Both the position numbers and the translations under genes were made by a program. A DNA stretch of 64,000 bases from Photobacterium sp. TLY01 (GTDB lineage: Bacteria; Pseudomonadota; Gammaproteobacteria; Enterobacterales; Vibrionaceae), in the NCBI RefSeq assembly GCF_021432065.1, contig NZ_CP090365.1, forward strand, positions 744,001-808,000, read 5' to 3'. The number at the start of each line of letters is the position of its first letter. Position 1 is the stretch's first letter. Of this stretch, positions 15,134 to 23,426 are shown one piece after another. The notes beneath the pieces were generated by a model. The model did not search any database, was not told the origin of the DNA, and worked only from the letters and a program-made list of their open reading frames with translations.

Positions 15134-15931
15134 TTATCTTTTTGCTGTACGCAGTTGCAGTAAGCGATAAATCCACCAAGCGGCCAGAGCGGCCAGCAGA
15201 TGCTTGATGCTGTGGCCGCTGATCCACTCTCCAGTCAGCAGATAGATGTGTGTATCCTGCAGTTCGGCCAATTTGGCAAACCCATAGGTCACCAGCGCGG
15301 CCAGATAGTATCGGCCTCCCGGACGCCTTTCTTTGCAAAGCATCAGAATCAGCGGCAAATGCACAATGGGCAGCAACTGAACCAGCACATAGGCGCTCAA
15401 ATCAGCCGGGCCTTCCTGATAGGTCGTCATCAGATACCAGTACATCACAGCCAGCAGCCCGAACACATTCAAGGGAAAGAGTAATTTCTGTCCTAACCTT
15501 GGCGAAAGATACTCGCTTAACACAATGCAGTACAAGTTGATGAAAGCCAGGCTGATGGGGATGCGATCGAGCATCAATCCAAATGGATCGGGTGAGAGAT
15601 GATAAAACGCAGAGCCAAGGCTGGTGGCGAGCAGCGCCTGAAAAAACAGAAAATACGCGCTGGATATTTCAGGTTCAATCACCTGAGTGGCCTGTTTGGC
15701 CGGAATCTGACTGAGGAGCCTGATGCCCAGAAACCCGACCAGGGCAAAAGGCAGATTGGTGATAACGTTGATAAAGTTATTGACCCCGAAGTACGGGCGG
15801 GTATCGGCATAATCGTAAAAATTGGCGGGCTGGATGATTGGAGACCAGTACAGGACGACAAGAATGAGCAAGAGGGCCGACCCGATCAGTAACCCCGCTT
15901 TTCGTTGTTCCGGCCCGGTTATCACAGTCAA
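15134..15931 (-). CDS. ceramidase/CREST-type membrane protein
   Basis: A 265-aa protein with about seven membrane segments. NFYDYADTRPYFGVNNFINV and GSAFYHLSPDPFGLMLDRIP carry the conserved Ser, His and Asp residues of the alkaline-ceramidase (CREST) superfamily, metal-dependent membrane amide hydrolases; the third His lies near the C-terminus (WISGHSIKHLLAA). Bacterial members are mostly uncharacterised and bacteria with no ceramide carry them, so a lipid-hydrolase role is inference. Six bp downstream of the methyltransferase gene on the same strand, so cotranscribed. Confidence 0.8.
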   Translation of the reverse strand: MTVITGPEQRKAGLLIGSALLLILVVLYWSPIIQPANFYDYADTRPYFGVNNFINVITNLPFALVGFLGIRLLSQIPAKQATQVIEPEISSAYFLFFQALLATSLGSAFYHLSPDPFGLMLDRIPISLAFINLYCIVLSEYLSPRLGQKLLFPLNVFGLLAVMYWYLMTTYQEGPADLSAYVLVQLLPIVHLPLILMLCKERRPGGRYYLAALVTYGFAKLAELQDTHIYLLTGEWISGHSIKHLLAALAAWWIYRLLQLRTAKR

Positions 15932-15937
15932 AGGCGG

Positions 15938-16534
15938 CTACTTTTTCATCGCGATCAGCGTATGAATGTGCCACTGGCGTTTTTCGCCGGTCAGCCGCGA
16001 AGAAACTTCATGGCGTTGCTGCCAGGACACCACGTAGAACTGGCTGAACAGCCTTTCCAGTTCTGGCTTGCTGTGGGTCATGACCTTGTCCGAGAAATCA
16101 GAGTCGTCATCATTCATGCCGAGAAAATGACCACAGAAGATCCCTCCCGGATTGAGACACTGCACGATTTTTTGCCACACACCGTAAAAATCGGTCCGCG
16201 GGCAGAAGAACAAAGACGCACTGGCATTCACCAGATGGGCTTTGGGAAAACGGTATTCGCTGAAGGAGCAGTGCTGCAAATCCAGCAGCGGGTTTGAGGC
16301 TGCCAGCGGATGAGTGGATAACTGCCTCAGGCTTTCGAGATTACTGTCAAAGGCATATACACGATAATGCTGCTCTAACAGATAGAAAGTATCTCTGCCA
16401 TGGCCGCACCCACAGTCAACCGCCACTTTCCCTCGGAGTCGCTCACCCAGCAACTGATGCGCCTCAACCAGGTGTGTACGGGGCGCTTGCAGTGCCGATG
16501 GAAAAAGATAGGTTTGCCAGTCTATGGTGGCCAT
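15938..16534 (-). CDS. class I SAM-dependent methyltransferase
   Basis: A 198-aa Rossmann methyltransferase. SAM motif I is VAVDCGCGHGRDTFYLLEQ (~43-61) with the motif II acid in YAFDSN. The start at 16534 has GAGG 5 nt upstream; the longer frame to 16555 lacks a site. First gene of a pair with the ceramidase-like protein. The HFLGMNDDD block resembles TehB/thiopurine-type small-molecule methyltransferases, but the acceptor is unknown. Confidence 0.85.
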   Translation of the reverse strand: MATIDWQTYLFPSALQAPRTHLVEAHQLLGERLRGKVAVDCGCGHGRDTFYLLEQHYRVYAFDSNLESLRQLSTHPLAASNPLLDLQHCSFSEYRFPKAHLVNASASLFFCPRTDFYGVWQKIVQCLNPGGIFCGHFLGMNDDDSDFSDKVMTHSKPELERLFSQFYVVSWQQRHEVSSRLTGEKRQWHIHTLIAMKK

Positions 16535-16804
16535 GTATACCTCGATAATGCTCACTTCGTGGTCATTTCAAGTATAAGCCGGGCGTGCTGGCGCTCACGT
16601 TCATTTGTTAGACACAGCAGCAATCTTTGTGAATTGGTTTCTGGTGGCGTTCAAACCAGGTTTGCCATGATCCCGTCAGGCGGACAGCGGTAAAACCCGT
16701 TTCGCCATATCAGGAATTTGATCTTACAATGCGCACAAACTTTGCTACTATTTGCGCCATCAAGCCCGCGAATCAGCGCGCCCCCAATCAAGAGAGAAAT
16801 CAAC

Positions 16805-17158
16805 ATGACGAAATTAACTGCAGACGTACAGGCGAATGCTGACTTGTTCTTCACTGAGTCGAAAGAGACCCATGTGGTGTACGGCCTGTGTAATGAAGAA
16901 GGGGATTGGCTGTCGGTTGACTCAAGTGAGTTTGAAGAGTCGGAAGTCATGCCGTTCTGGTCCACTGAAGCGGATGCCAAATTTCACTGTGTAGAAGAAT
17001 GGGCTGAATTTCAGCCAGCGCAATTGCCGTTAGATGTGTTTGTGCAGGACTGGATGATTACGCTTTCTGAAGAAGGGGTACTGGTTGGCCTGAACTGGAA
17101 CCAGGAGCTGGAAGGGGCTGAGATGGAGCCGCAGGAAGTGGCGAAACAGTATCTGTAA
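16805..17158 (+). CDS. DUF2750 family protein
   Basis: A 117-aa acidic protein, the better conserved of two DUF2750 members in this window. Family features include GLCNEEGDWLSV, VMPFWSTEADAKFHC and a C-terminal MITLSEEGVLVGLNWN block. The start at 16805 is preceded by GAGAGAAATC; the frame to 16718 adds non-conserved residues. Function unknown. Followed by a terminator, so monocistronic. Confidence 0.88.
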   Translation: MTKLTADVQANADLFFTESKETHVVYGLCNEEGDWLSVDSSEFEESEVMPFWSTEADAKFHCVEEWAEFQPAQLPLDVFVQDWMITLSEEGVLVGLNWNQELEGAEMEPQEVAKQYL

Positions 17159-17177
17159 TAGCTTTCGAAGAATCAGT

Positions 17178-17203
17178 AAAAACCGCCTGCTGGCGGTTTT
17201 TTT
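17178..17203 (+). terminator. intrinsic terminator
   Basis: AAAACCGCC-TGCT-GGCGG followed by seven T: a textbook terminator 20 nt after the DUF2750 stop. Confidence 0.93.
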
Positions 17204-17229
17204 ACGCTTCATTTTTATCAAAGCAGGCA

Positions 17230-17631
17230 ATGATGAAGACAGAACACTATCAGGCCGGGTTGGCCCGGCTCAATGAACTGGACCCGAATGCAGCGCAGCA
17301 TCTGAAAGAAACCTTTCAGGCCATTTGCCCCGAGCTGGCCGATTTGATTATCAGCTTTCCCTTTGGTGAGGTGCTTTCCCGGGAGGGGCTGGATTTTCAG
17401 ACCCGCGAGCTGGCGACCATTTCAGCGTTAACCGCCATGGGCAACTGTCAGCCACAGCTGGCCAGCCATATCAAAGGCGCACTCCATATTGGCTGCCAGC
17501 CTCAGCAGATTGTCGAAGTGATCCTGCAGATGGCCGTTTATGCCGGCTTTCCGGCTGCAATCAATGGTATGACCATCGCAAAGCGTGTGTTTCAGGAGTC
17601 GGGAATCATAGACACAGATTCGGATGACTGA
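17230..17631 (+). CDS. carboxymuconolactone decarboxylase family protein
   Basis: A 133-aa all-helical protein of the CMD family. The core is RELATISALTAMGNCQPQLASH (~56-77, shown across its span) and HIGCQPQQIVEVILQMAVYAG. The AhpD-type redox CxxC is not present; the single Cys residues at these positions resemble the decarboxylase/epimerase-like branch. The paired ATGs at 17230 and 17233 make the start uncertain by one codon; AGCAGG lies upstream. No pathway genes are adjacent. Confidence 0.85.
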   Translation: MMKTEHYQAGLARLNELDPNAAQHLKETFQAICPELADLIISFPFGEVLSREGLDFQTRELATISALTAMGNCQPQLASHIKGALHIGCQPQQIVEVILQMAVYAGFPAAINGMTIAKRVFQESGIIDTDSDD

Positions 17632-17797
17632 ACCGGCCTGTTCGCGCTCTCTGCCAGAGGCCACCCGGTAAGACGCTGTTTTTAAAGATAATGAAACCGA
17701 AGCGTCATGTGTATTGCCCCCAGTTGTAACATTGTGCGTTCAGTATGTGTGCCCGTTCATGCATAAAACTGATAATACACATAATTGGGGAAGTCTG

Positions 17798-19858
17798 ATG
17801 AGCAAGGCAACATTCGATCCAACATGTTACAACAAGAGTGGCAATGAAACGTTTCAACAGGTGCTGGATAAGCACCTTTCCCGCCGTACTGCACTGAAAA
17901 GCACTCTCGGCCTGGGCGCACTGACTGCATTGAGCACCTTTGGTCTGGCCGGGTGTGGCAGCGACAGTGACTCTGGCAAAGCCAATGGCGGTTCGGGGAC
18001 AAATCCGGAAGTGGCAAACCGGAGCACAGCCGTACTGAATTTTGAGTCCATTCCCGGCTCCTTACTCGATGCCGTCGCTGTCCCGGCAGGCTACTCTGCC
18101 CAGGTGCTTGTCCCCTGGGGGACGCCGCTGAATGCGAAAGCCAGTGCCTGGGATAACGCGGGCAATAACTCGGCGGAAGATCAGGCCAATGCAATGGGGA
18201 TGAACCATGACGGCATGCATTTTTTCCCGCTCAATGACGCCGCAGACGATGGCTTACTGTGCATTAATCATGAGTATATCGAGCCGGATGCGCTTCATCC
18301 AAGCGGCCCGACAACAGACGCTGGTACCAATCTGCGTACCAGTGCCGAGGAAATCCGCAAAGAGATCAACGCCCACGGCGTCAGCGTGGTGCGTGTAAAA
18401 CTCACCGGTAATCAGTGGGCGATTGTCGATAATGATCCGCTGAACCGACGCTTTACGGCAGCCACTGTGATGGATATGGCCGGCCCGCTGGCATACACCT
18501 CTTATCTTGAAACCCGCTTTTCTCCCGATGGCAGCCAGACCCGCGGCACACTGAACAACTGTGGTAACGGCTACACGCCCTGGGGCACCTATCTGACCTG
18601 CGAAGAAAACTGGCCGGGTTATTTTGTCAATAAAGGCACCAAGACCGAAGAGCAAAACCGTATTGGTGTCTCAGGCTCGGGCACGCGATACGGCTGGGAT
18701 GATCTGGCCGGTGATGCGGATGAACGGCTGGATGAATTTACCCGGTTTGATGTGACACCAACCGCCGCAAGTGCCGCAGCCGATTATCGCAACGAAGCCA
18801 ATGGCTTTGGCTATATCGTTGAAATTGATCCGTACAATGCCAATGCGCGTGCGGTCAAACGTACTGCTCTGGGGCGTTTTCGTCATGAAGGCTGTGCGTT
18901 CGGCAAGCTGGAAGCAGGCAAGCCAATTGTTTTCTATTCGGGTCATGATTCTAAATTCGAATACATCTATAAATTCGTGTCCGACGCGGTATGGGACCCG
19001 GCAGATGCCAATCCGTCAAACCGCCGCGCTGTCGGCGATAAGTATATGGATCATGGCACCTTGTATGTGGCAAAGTTTTCAGAAGACGGCGCCGGGACCT
19101 GGTTACCCCTGACCATGAACAGCCCAACCACAGGTGGAGGTGTGCTGGGTGATACCTTTGATTCATTAGCCGCTATTTTGCTCAATACCGCCGGAGCGGC
19201 TGATCTCGTGGGTGCGACGCCCATGGACAGACCCGAATGGACCACAGTCGACCCGTTTACAGGCACTGTGTATCTGACGCTGACCAACAATTCGAGCCGC
19301 ACTGAGGCCAATGTCGCGAACCCGCGTCTGAAAAACTACTTTGGCCATATTATCCGCTGGGATGAAGGCAGTGATGCGACTTCGTTCAGCTGGGATATTT
19401 TCCTGTTTGGTTCGCCAGCCAGTGCAGATGCCGACACCAATCTTTCTGGTCTGACTGAGCTGAATATGTTTGCCAGCCCGGATGGCCTGGCATTTGATGA
19501 ACGCGGAATCTTGTGGGTACAGACAGACAATGGTGCGGCGGATGTCACCAGCTATACCAATGATCAGATGCTGGCGATTGTGCCTTCAGCCATGGTGGAC
19601 GAGCAGGGGCAGCAGCAAGCGGTGAACGGCGCGAATCAAACCCAGCTGAAGCGCTTCTTTGTCGGCCCTAACGGCTGTGAAGTGACGGGCTTTGCGATCA
19701 GCCCTGATTATAAGTCTGTCTTTATTAACATTCAGCATCCGGAAAACTGGCCGTACTCCGACAATGCGGCAGAGCAGACACCCGCTGGTCAGACGGTTCG
19801 CCCGCGTGCCGCCACCGTGGTGATTCGCCGTCATGATGGCGGAGAGATTGGCGTTTGA
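17798..19858 (+). CDS. PhoX family phosphatase (DUF839)
   Basis: A 686-aa exported phosphatase of the PhoX type, a Ca/Fe-dependent alkaline phosphatase or phytase-like hydrolase. A Tat signal is visible at ~29-55: SRRTALKSTLGLG followed by a hydrophobic stretch and AGCGS, which could also be a lipoprotein box. Family blocks include CINHEYIEP, GNGYTPWGTYLTCEENWPGY and RHEGCAFGK, and late ISPDYKSVFINIQHPE. The start at 17798 has GGGGA 7 nt upstream; the longer frame from 17714 would displace the Tat signal. Phosphate-starvation control is typical, but no convincing Pho box was identified. Confidence 0.9.
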   Translation: MSKATFDPTCYNKSGNETFQQVLDKHLSRRTALKSTLGLGALTALSTFGLAGCGSDSDSGKANGGSGTNPEVANRSTAVLNFESIPGSLLDAVAVPAGYSAQVLVPWGTPLNAKASAWDNAGNNSAEDQANAMGMNHDGMHFFPLNDAADDGLLCINHEYIEPDALHPSGPTTDAGTNLRTSAEEIRKEINAHGVSVVRVKLTGNQWAIVDNDPLNRRFTAATVMDMAGPLAYTSYLETRFSPDGSQTRGTLNNCGNGYTPWGTYLTCEENWPGYFVNKGTKTEEQNRIGVSGSGTRYGWDDLAGDADERLDEFTRFDVTPTAASAAADYRNEANGFGYIVEIDPYNANARAVKRTALGRFRHEGCAFGKLEAGKPIVFYSGHDSKFEYIYKFVSDAVWDPADANPSNRRAVGDKYMDHGTLYVAKFSEDGAGTWLPLTMNSPTTGGGVLGDTFDSLAAILLNTAGAADLVGATPMDRPEWTTVDPFTGTVYLTLTNNSSRTEANVANPRLKNYFGHIIRWDEGSDATSFSWDIFLFGSPASADADTNLSGLTELNMFASPDGLAFDERGILWVQTDNGAADVTSYTNDQMLAIVPSAMVDEQGQQQAVNGANQTQLKRFFVGPNGCEVTGFAISPDYKSVFINIQHPENWPYSDNAAEQTPAGQTVRPRAATVVIRRHDGGEIGV

Positions 19859-19884
19859 TGTCAGTGGTCTCTTAACCCTTGGTC

Positions 19885-19910
19885 AACCCGCAGTCAGGCT
19901 GCGGGTTTTT
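19885..19910 (+). terminator. terminator after phoX-type gene
   Basis: AACCCGCAG and CTGCGGGTT with 5-nt loop followed by TTT. Positioned 26 nt after the stop. Confidence 0.85.
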
Positions 19911-20077
19911 CGTTATAAGTACCTTTGTTCTCAGCCCTTCTATGTCATTTCTTCGCGACTTTCCCTGACGAACATTCCATTAAAACTCACCCTGATGCAT
20001 AATCGATCGATGATTTTTAACGGATGTTTTGAAGCATCGTTCAGATTGGCCGGTTTGACCGTCAGGATTGATCGCGA

Positions 20078-20803
20078 ATGAGAAATGCAAGTGTGCAGGT
20101 TTTCCTGCTGGCTGTTCTGTGTGCGGCATCTGTTGCTGTTCAGGCTGCGCCAGCACAGTCACCGGGATGTGTCATTCTGTTGCATGGTCTTGCCAGAACA
20201 GCAAATGCCATGGATAGCATGGCAACGGCACTAGCCCAGGCAGGGTATCGGACGGTGAATATGGATTACCCGTCAACAACGGCGAGTATTGAATCCCTTG
20301 CCGCATCCGTCATTCCGCAAGCGCTGTCTCAGTGCCAGCACATTGAACCGGTTCATTTTGTAACACACTCAATGGGCGGCATCTTAGTCCGGCAGTATCT
20401 GTCGGCAAATCACATTGCAGGTCTCGGCAGGGTCGTAATGCTCGCGCCGCCCAACAAAGGCAGTGAGATCGTGGATGCGATGCATGATTTTTTTCTGTTT
20501 GAGTGGATTTACGGTCCGGCAGGACAACAGCTGGGCACGGATAAGGCCAGTGTGCCCAACAGGCTCGGGCCGGTCCAGTTTGAGCTGGGCGTCATTGCCG
20601 GCAATTACAGTATTAATGTGTTGACCTCCTGGCTGCTGCCTTTGCCACATGACGGGAAAGTGTCAGTGGCCAGTACTCAGGTCGAGGGCATGCAATCGCA
20701 CCTTGTGTTGCCGGTCAGCCATACCTTTATCATGAACAATGACGAGGTGATCGCGCAGACAATGAGGTTTTTACGTCAGGGCCACTTTAACAGTCATGAT
20801 TAG
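20078..20803 (+). CDS. secreted alpha/beta hydrolase, lipase/acyltransferase type
   Basis: A 241-aa exported esterase. The signal peptide is ~1-24 (VAVQAAPA cleavage region). The oxyanion HG in ILLHGLARTANAM, nucleophile Ser in THSMGGILVRQ and late His in VSHTFIMNN complete the triad expected for lipases. YheT/triacylglycerol-lipase-like proteins of this size are common in marine gammaproteobacteria. It overlaps by a few bases the possible upstream start of the next gene, suggesting cotranscription. Confidence 0.85.
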   Translation: MRNASVQVFLLAVLCAASVAVQAAPAQSPGCVILLHGLARTANAMDSMATALAQAGYRTVNMDYPSTTASIESLAASVIPQALSQCQHIEPVHFVTHSMGGILVRQYLSANHIAGLGRVVMLAPPNKGSEIVDAMHDFFLFEWIYGPAGQQLGTDKASVPNRLGPVQFELGVIAGNYSINVLTSWLLPLPHDGKVSVASTQVEGMQSHLVLPVSHTFIMNNDEVIAQTMRFLRQGHFNSHD

Positions 20804-20822
20804 CAGATTCAGGGATCGTCCT

Positions 20823-21413
20823 ATGTTTGTACTTCCTACCCCACGGCTCACCTTAACGGATTTCCAGCTGGCAGATACAGACGCTTATCTGGCGATGGCG
20901 CAAGATGAAAAGTACCAGCGTTTTTACAGTGAACAAGATAGTTCTGAGCAGACCATGCGCGATCTGGTCACGCTGTTTGTTGAACAGTCCAGAGAACTTC
21001 CCCGAACGAAGTATCAGTTAGCGATCCGTCTGGCGCCAAGGGCGGACCCCGTGTCTCCGTTGATCGGTACTGCGGGATTACGCATCGATGACAAGGGTGA
21101 TGCATCGGTTGGTTGTGGTTTACTGCGTGCCTGTCATGGGCAGGGCATTGCTGAAGAAGCAATGATAGGGCTCGTTAACTTTGGTTTTGAAGAGTTAGGC
21201 ATTCACCGGGTTTACGCTGAAACACTGGCAGCCAATAAAGCGGCGATCGCACTTTGCCGTCGCCTTGGTATGATCGAAGCCCAGCGGCTGCATGCCCACC
21301 GTTACTTTAAAGGGCGTTGGTGGGATGCTGTCACCATGGAGATGGATCTCAGTCGCTGGAAAAGAACGGGATTGTCTTTTGCGGCCCCCGGATGTGGAAT
21401 GAACCTCACCTGA
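20823..21413 (+). CDS. GNAT N-acetyltransferase (RimJ/RimL type)
   Basis: A 196-aa GNAT fold of the RimJ/RimL ribosomal-protein acetyltransferase branch: N-terminal TPRLTLTDFQLADTDAYLAM, acetyl-CoA-binding CHGQGIAEEA, then GIHRVYAETLAANKAAIALC and RLGMIEAQRL. The start at 20823 is chosen because AGGGAT lies upstream; the frame extends to 20796, overlapping the lipase gene. Real substrates of such paralogues vary. Part of a rightward run with the lipase. Confidence 0.87.
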   Translation: MFVLPTPRLTLTDFQLADTDAYLAMAQDEKYQRFYSEQDSSEQTMRDLVTLFVEQSRELPRTKYQLAIRLAPRADPVSPLIGTAGLRIDDKGDASVGCGLLRACHGQGIAEEAMIGLVNFGFEELGIHRVYAETLAANKAAIALCRRLGMIEAQRLHAHRYFKGRWWDAVTMEMDLSRWKRTGLSFAAPGCGMNLT

Positions 21414-21477
21414 GCGGATTATGTCTGGTGAGTCAGTATGTTCAGGCTGATGTTCAGTGTGCCTGAGAGAGGTTGTC

Positions 21478-21639
21478 ATGAAAAAATTGATGCAAGTTGC
21501 AGTCGCACTGGTCATCCTGCTGGCTGTTTTTTGGGCGGGTATGCAATTTGAACGTTTTCGCTATGAAGACGTGTGTCTGGACATGGGCGGCGGCAGAAAC
21601 CCGGGAGACTTCCCGATCTGCGTGATACAGATCCCATGA
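21478..21639 (+). CDS. small single-pass membrane protein, hypothetical
   Basis: A 53-aa protein with one N-terminal transmembrane helix (~5-22) followed by FERFRYEDVCLDMGGGRNPG and a Cys near the C-terminus. GAGAGG precedes the ATG at 21478; the frame opens at 21457. The DVCLDMGGG/CV pair of cysteines outside the helix suggests a periplasmic disulfide. The family is not recognised; similar small proteins occur in Vibrionaceae. Confidence 0.6.
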   Translation: MKKLMQVAVALVILLAVFWAGMQFERFRYEDVCLDMGGGRNPGDFPICVIQIP

Positions 21640-21694
21640 TGAAGCTTGAATGCATACAGGGTGTAACAAGGTTAAATAGTATTTAGGAGTTAAC

Positions 21695-22204
21695 ATGGAT
21701 GTGATTGAAATTCAGGATGTGTCACCCATGAAAGCGGCACTCACTCAGTTGTTGCAGAACTGTGTCGATGATGGTGCTTCAATCGGTTTTTTACCCCCGT
21801 TAAGTAATGCCGATGCCGAGGCATACTGGCTTGGGGTCGCGAATGACTTAGGCGACGGGCGTAAATTGTTTGTGGCCTGTGAGGGCGACTCTGTGATTGG
21901 CACCGTGCAGCTTGCCTTAACGTCCAAAGCGAATGGATGCCACAGAGCGGAAGTGGAGAAGTTGATGGTCAACACGGCTGCCCGTGGCAAAGGGGTCGGT
22001 AAGGCATTGATGGCAAAGGCTGAAGCAAGCTGTCGGCAGTTGAAGCGCAGCCTGATTGTACTGGATACCCGGGAAGGGGATGTTGCATCGTCTCTTTACC
22101 GTCAGTTGGGCTATATCGAGGCTGGACGGATCCCTGACTTTGCCCTGAGCGCTTCAGGCCGGTTTGATGCAACGATATTCTTTTATAAGCAGTTAACCTT
22201 CTGA
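21695..22204 (+). CDS. GNAT family N-acetyltransferase
   Basis: A 169-aa GNAT protein. The acetyl-CoA loop is VNTAARGKGVGKALMAKAE (~87-105), followed by LDTREGDVASSLYRQLGY. The ATG follows TTTAGGAGTTAAC. A second GNAT of a different branch lies at 20823-21413. Such acetyltransferases often act on small amines or antibiotics, but the substrate cannot be read here. Confidence 0.87.
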   Translation: MDVIEIQDVSPMKAALTQLLQNCVDDGASIGFLPPLSNADAEAYWLGVANDLGDGRKLFVACEGDSVIGTVQLALTSKANGCHRAEVEKLMVNTAARGKGVGKALMAKAEASCRQLKRSLIVLDTREGDVASSLYRQLGYIEAGRIPDFALSASGRFDATIFFYKQLTF

Positions 22205-22416
22205 CATCTGGTGCGCTGCCAGGCCGCACAGAGCCACAGGCGACCCGATTCAGAAATCTGCTTTCCCACGGACACAGGGGTGACTGATGAAGCGCCTGAA
22301 GATATCCACACCCCAGATCAGCGCGATGAAACGAGTAGCAAATGGCATTCAGCTAAGACAAGATGATATATTTTGAATCATGAATGAGAAGTTGTTAAAT
22401 CGCAGGAACGGTCACT

Positions 22417-23373
22417 ATGCTAGCACCAGAGAAACCCAGAAACGAAGTTGAGCGTTTGCAATGCTTGCGTTCCTTATCTTTGCTGGATACAGATCGGGAA
22501 GAGAGATTCGACCGGATAACGCGTCTCGCCAGGCGATTGTTCAATGTGCCAGTCGCCACCGTCACGCTGGTTGATGATGACAGGCAGTGGTTTAAATCCT
22601 GTTGCGGCGCCGACCTGACGGAAACCAGCCGGGAAGTGTCATTTTGCGGGCACGCAATTCTTGATGATGGCCCTTTCATTGTCTCTGATGCCTCCCAGGA
22701 CAAACGTTTTCATGATAATCCTTTGGTCTGCGGGCCTCCTCATATCCGCTTTTATGCGGGTGTGCCTTTGGTTTACGACAATAAATACAAGCTGGGTACC
22801 TTGTGTATCTTCGATCATCAGCCCCATTCGATGGACAATGACGAAGTGAGGGATCTGGTGGATCTGGCCAAAATGGCCGAGCAGGAGTTGTCTGCCCTGC
22901 ACGATGCAACCATTGATGAATTGACTCAGATCTCTAACCGTCGTGGTTTCATCAAACTCGCGACCAAGAGTCTGGAGAACAGCCATCTCCATGGCACCCC
23001 TTTCTCACTGGCATTTTTCGACCTGAATAAGTTCAAAGAAATCAATGACAAACTCGGTCATCAGGCTGGTGATGATGCGCTGAAGGACTTTGCTTTTCTG
23101 ATCAGTCAGAGCTTTCGCTACTCTGATTTATTTGCCCGAGTCGGCGGGGATGAGTTTGTCGTCTTGTATTCAGGGGTCACGGAGCAAGAAGCTCAGACCA
23201 TGATTCAACGTTTTCAGAAAACGGTGGATGAATTCAACGTGCAGCAAAAGCGCCCGTATCAGTTATCTTTCAGTGCTGGTGTCTACACTTTGCCCGCAGG
23301 GAAAATGATGAACCTGGACGAAATTCTGGCAAAAGCCGATTCCAGAATGTATCTCAGTAAGATGCAATCCTGA
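22417..23373 (+). CDS. GAF-GGDEF diguanylate cyclase
   Basis: A 318-aa cytoplasmic sensor that should make cyclic-di-GMP. GAF domain ~20-155 with VTLVDDDRQWFKS and SFCGHAILD. GGDEF domain ~165-318 with an intact catalytic GGDEF at 243-247. The inhibitory I-site RxxD (RYSD, 234-237) is five residues upstream, so product feedback is expected. No membrane segment, so it senses an internal cue. AGGAACG precedes the ATG. It could feed the VpsR-like regulator 12 kb upstream, but no direct evidence links them. Confidence 0.93.
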   Translation: MLAPEKPRNEVERLQCLRSLSLLDTDREERFDRITRLARRLFNVPVATVTLVDDDRQWFKSCCGADLTETSREVSFCGHAILDDGPFIVSDASQDKRFHDNPLVCGPPHIRFYAGVPLVYDNKYKLGTLCIFDHQPHSMDNDEVRDLVDLAKMAEQELSALHDATIDELTQISNRRGFIKLATKSLENSHLHGTPFSLAFFDLNKFKEINDKLGHQAGDDALKDFAFLISQSFRYSDLFARVGGDEFVVLYSGVTEQEAQTMIQRFQKTVDEFNVQQKRPYQLSFSAGVYTLPAGKMMNLDEILAKADSRMYLSKMQS

Positions 23374-23382
23374 ATATAAAAA

Positions 23383-23411
23383 CAAACCCCGGCTTTTCAG
23401 GCCGGGGTTTG
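23383..23411. terminator. bidirectional terminator
   Basis: CAAACCCCGGC and GCCGGGGTTTG, 11-bp perfect stem with 7-nt loop, between the cyclase and the convergent RhlE gene. Confidence 0.8.
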
Positions 23412-23426
23412 ATGTTTCTGACACAA

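Noticed and set aside
17661..17760. Pho box before the PhoX gene
   Set aside because: A half-match TTGTAACATTGTG is present but no 11-bp-spaced repeat pair was convincing.
22287..22376. 29-codon ORF MKRLKISTPQIS... before the cyclase
   Set aside because: Only GGGG as a possible ribosome site and no family resemblance; too short to assert.
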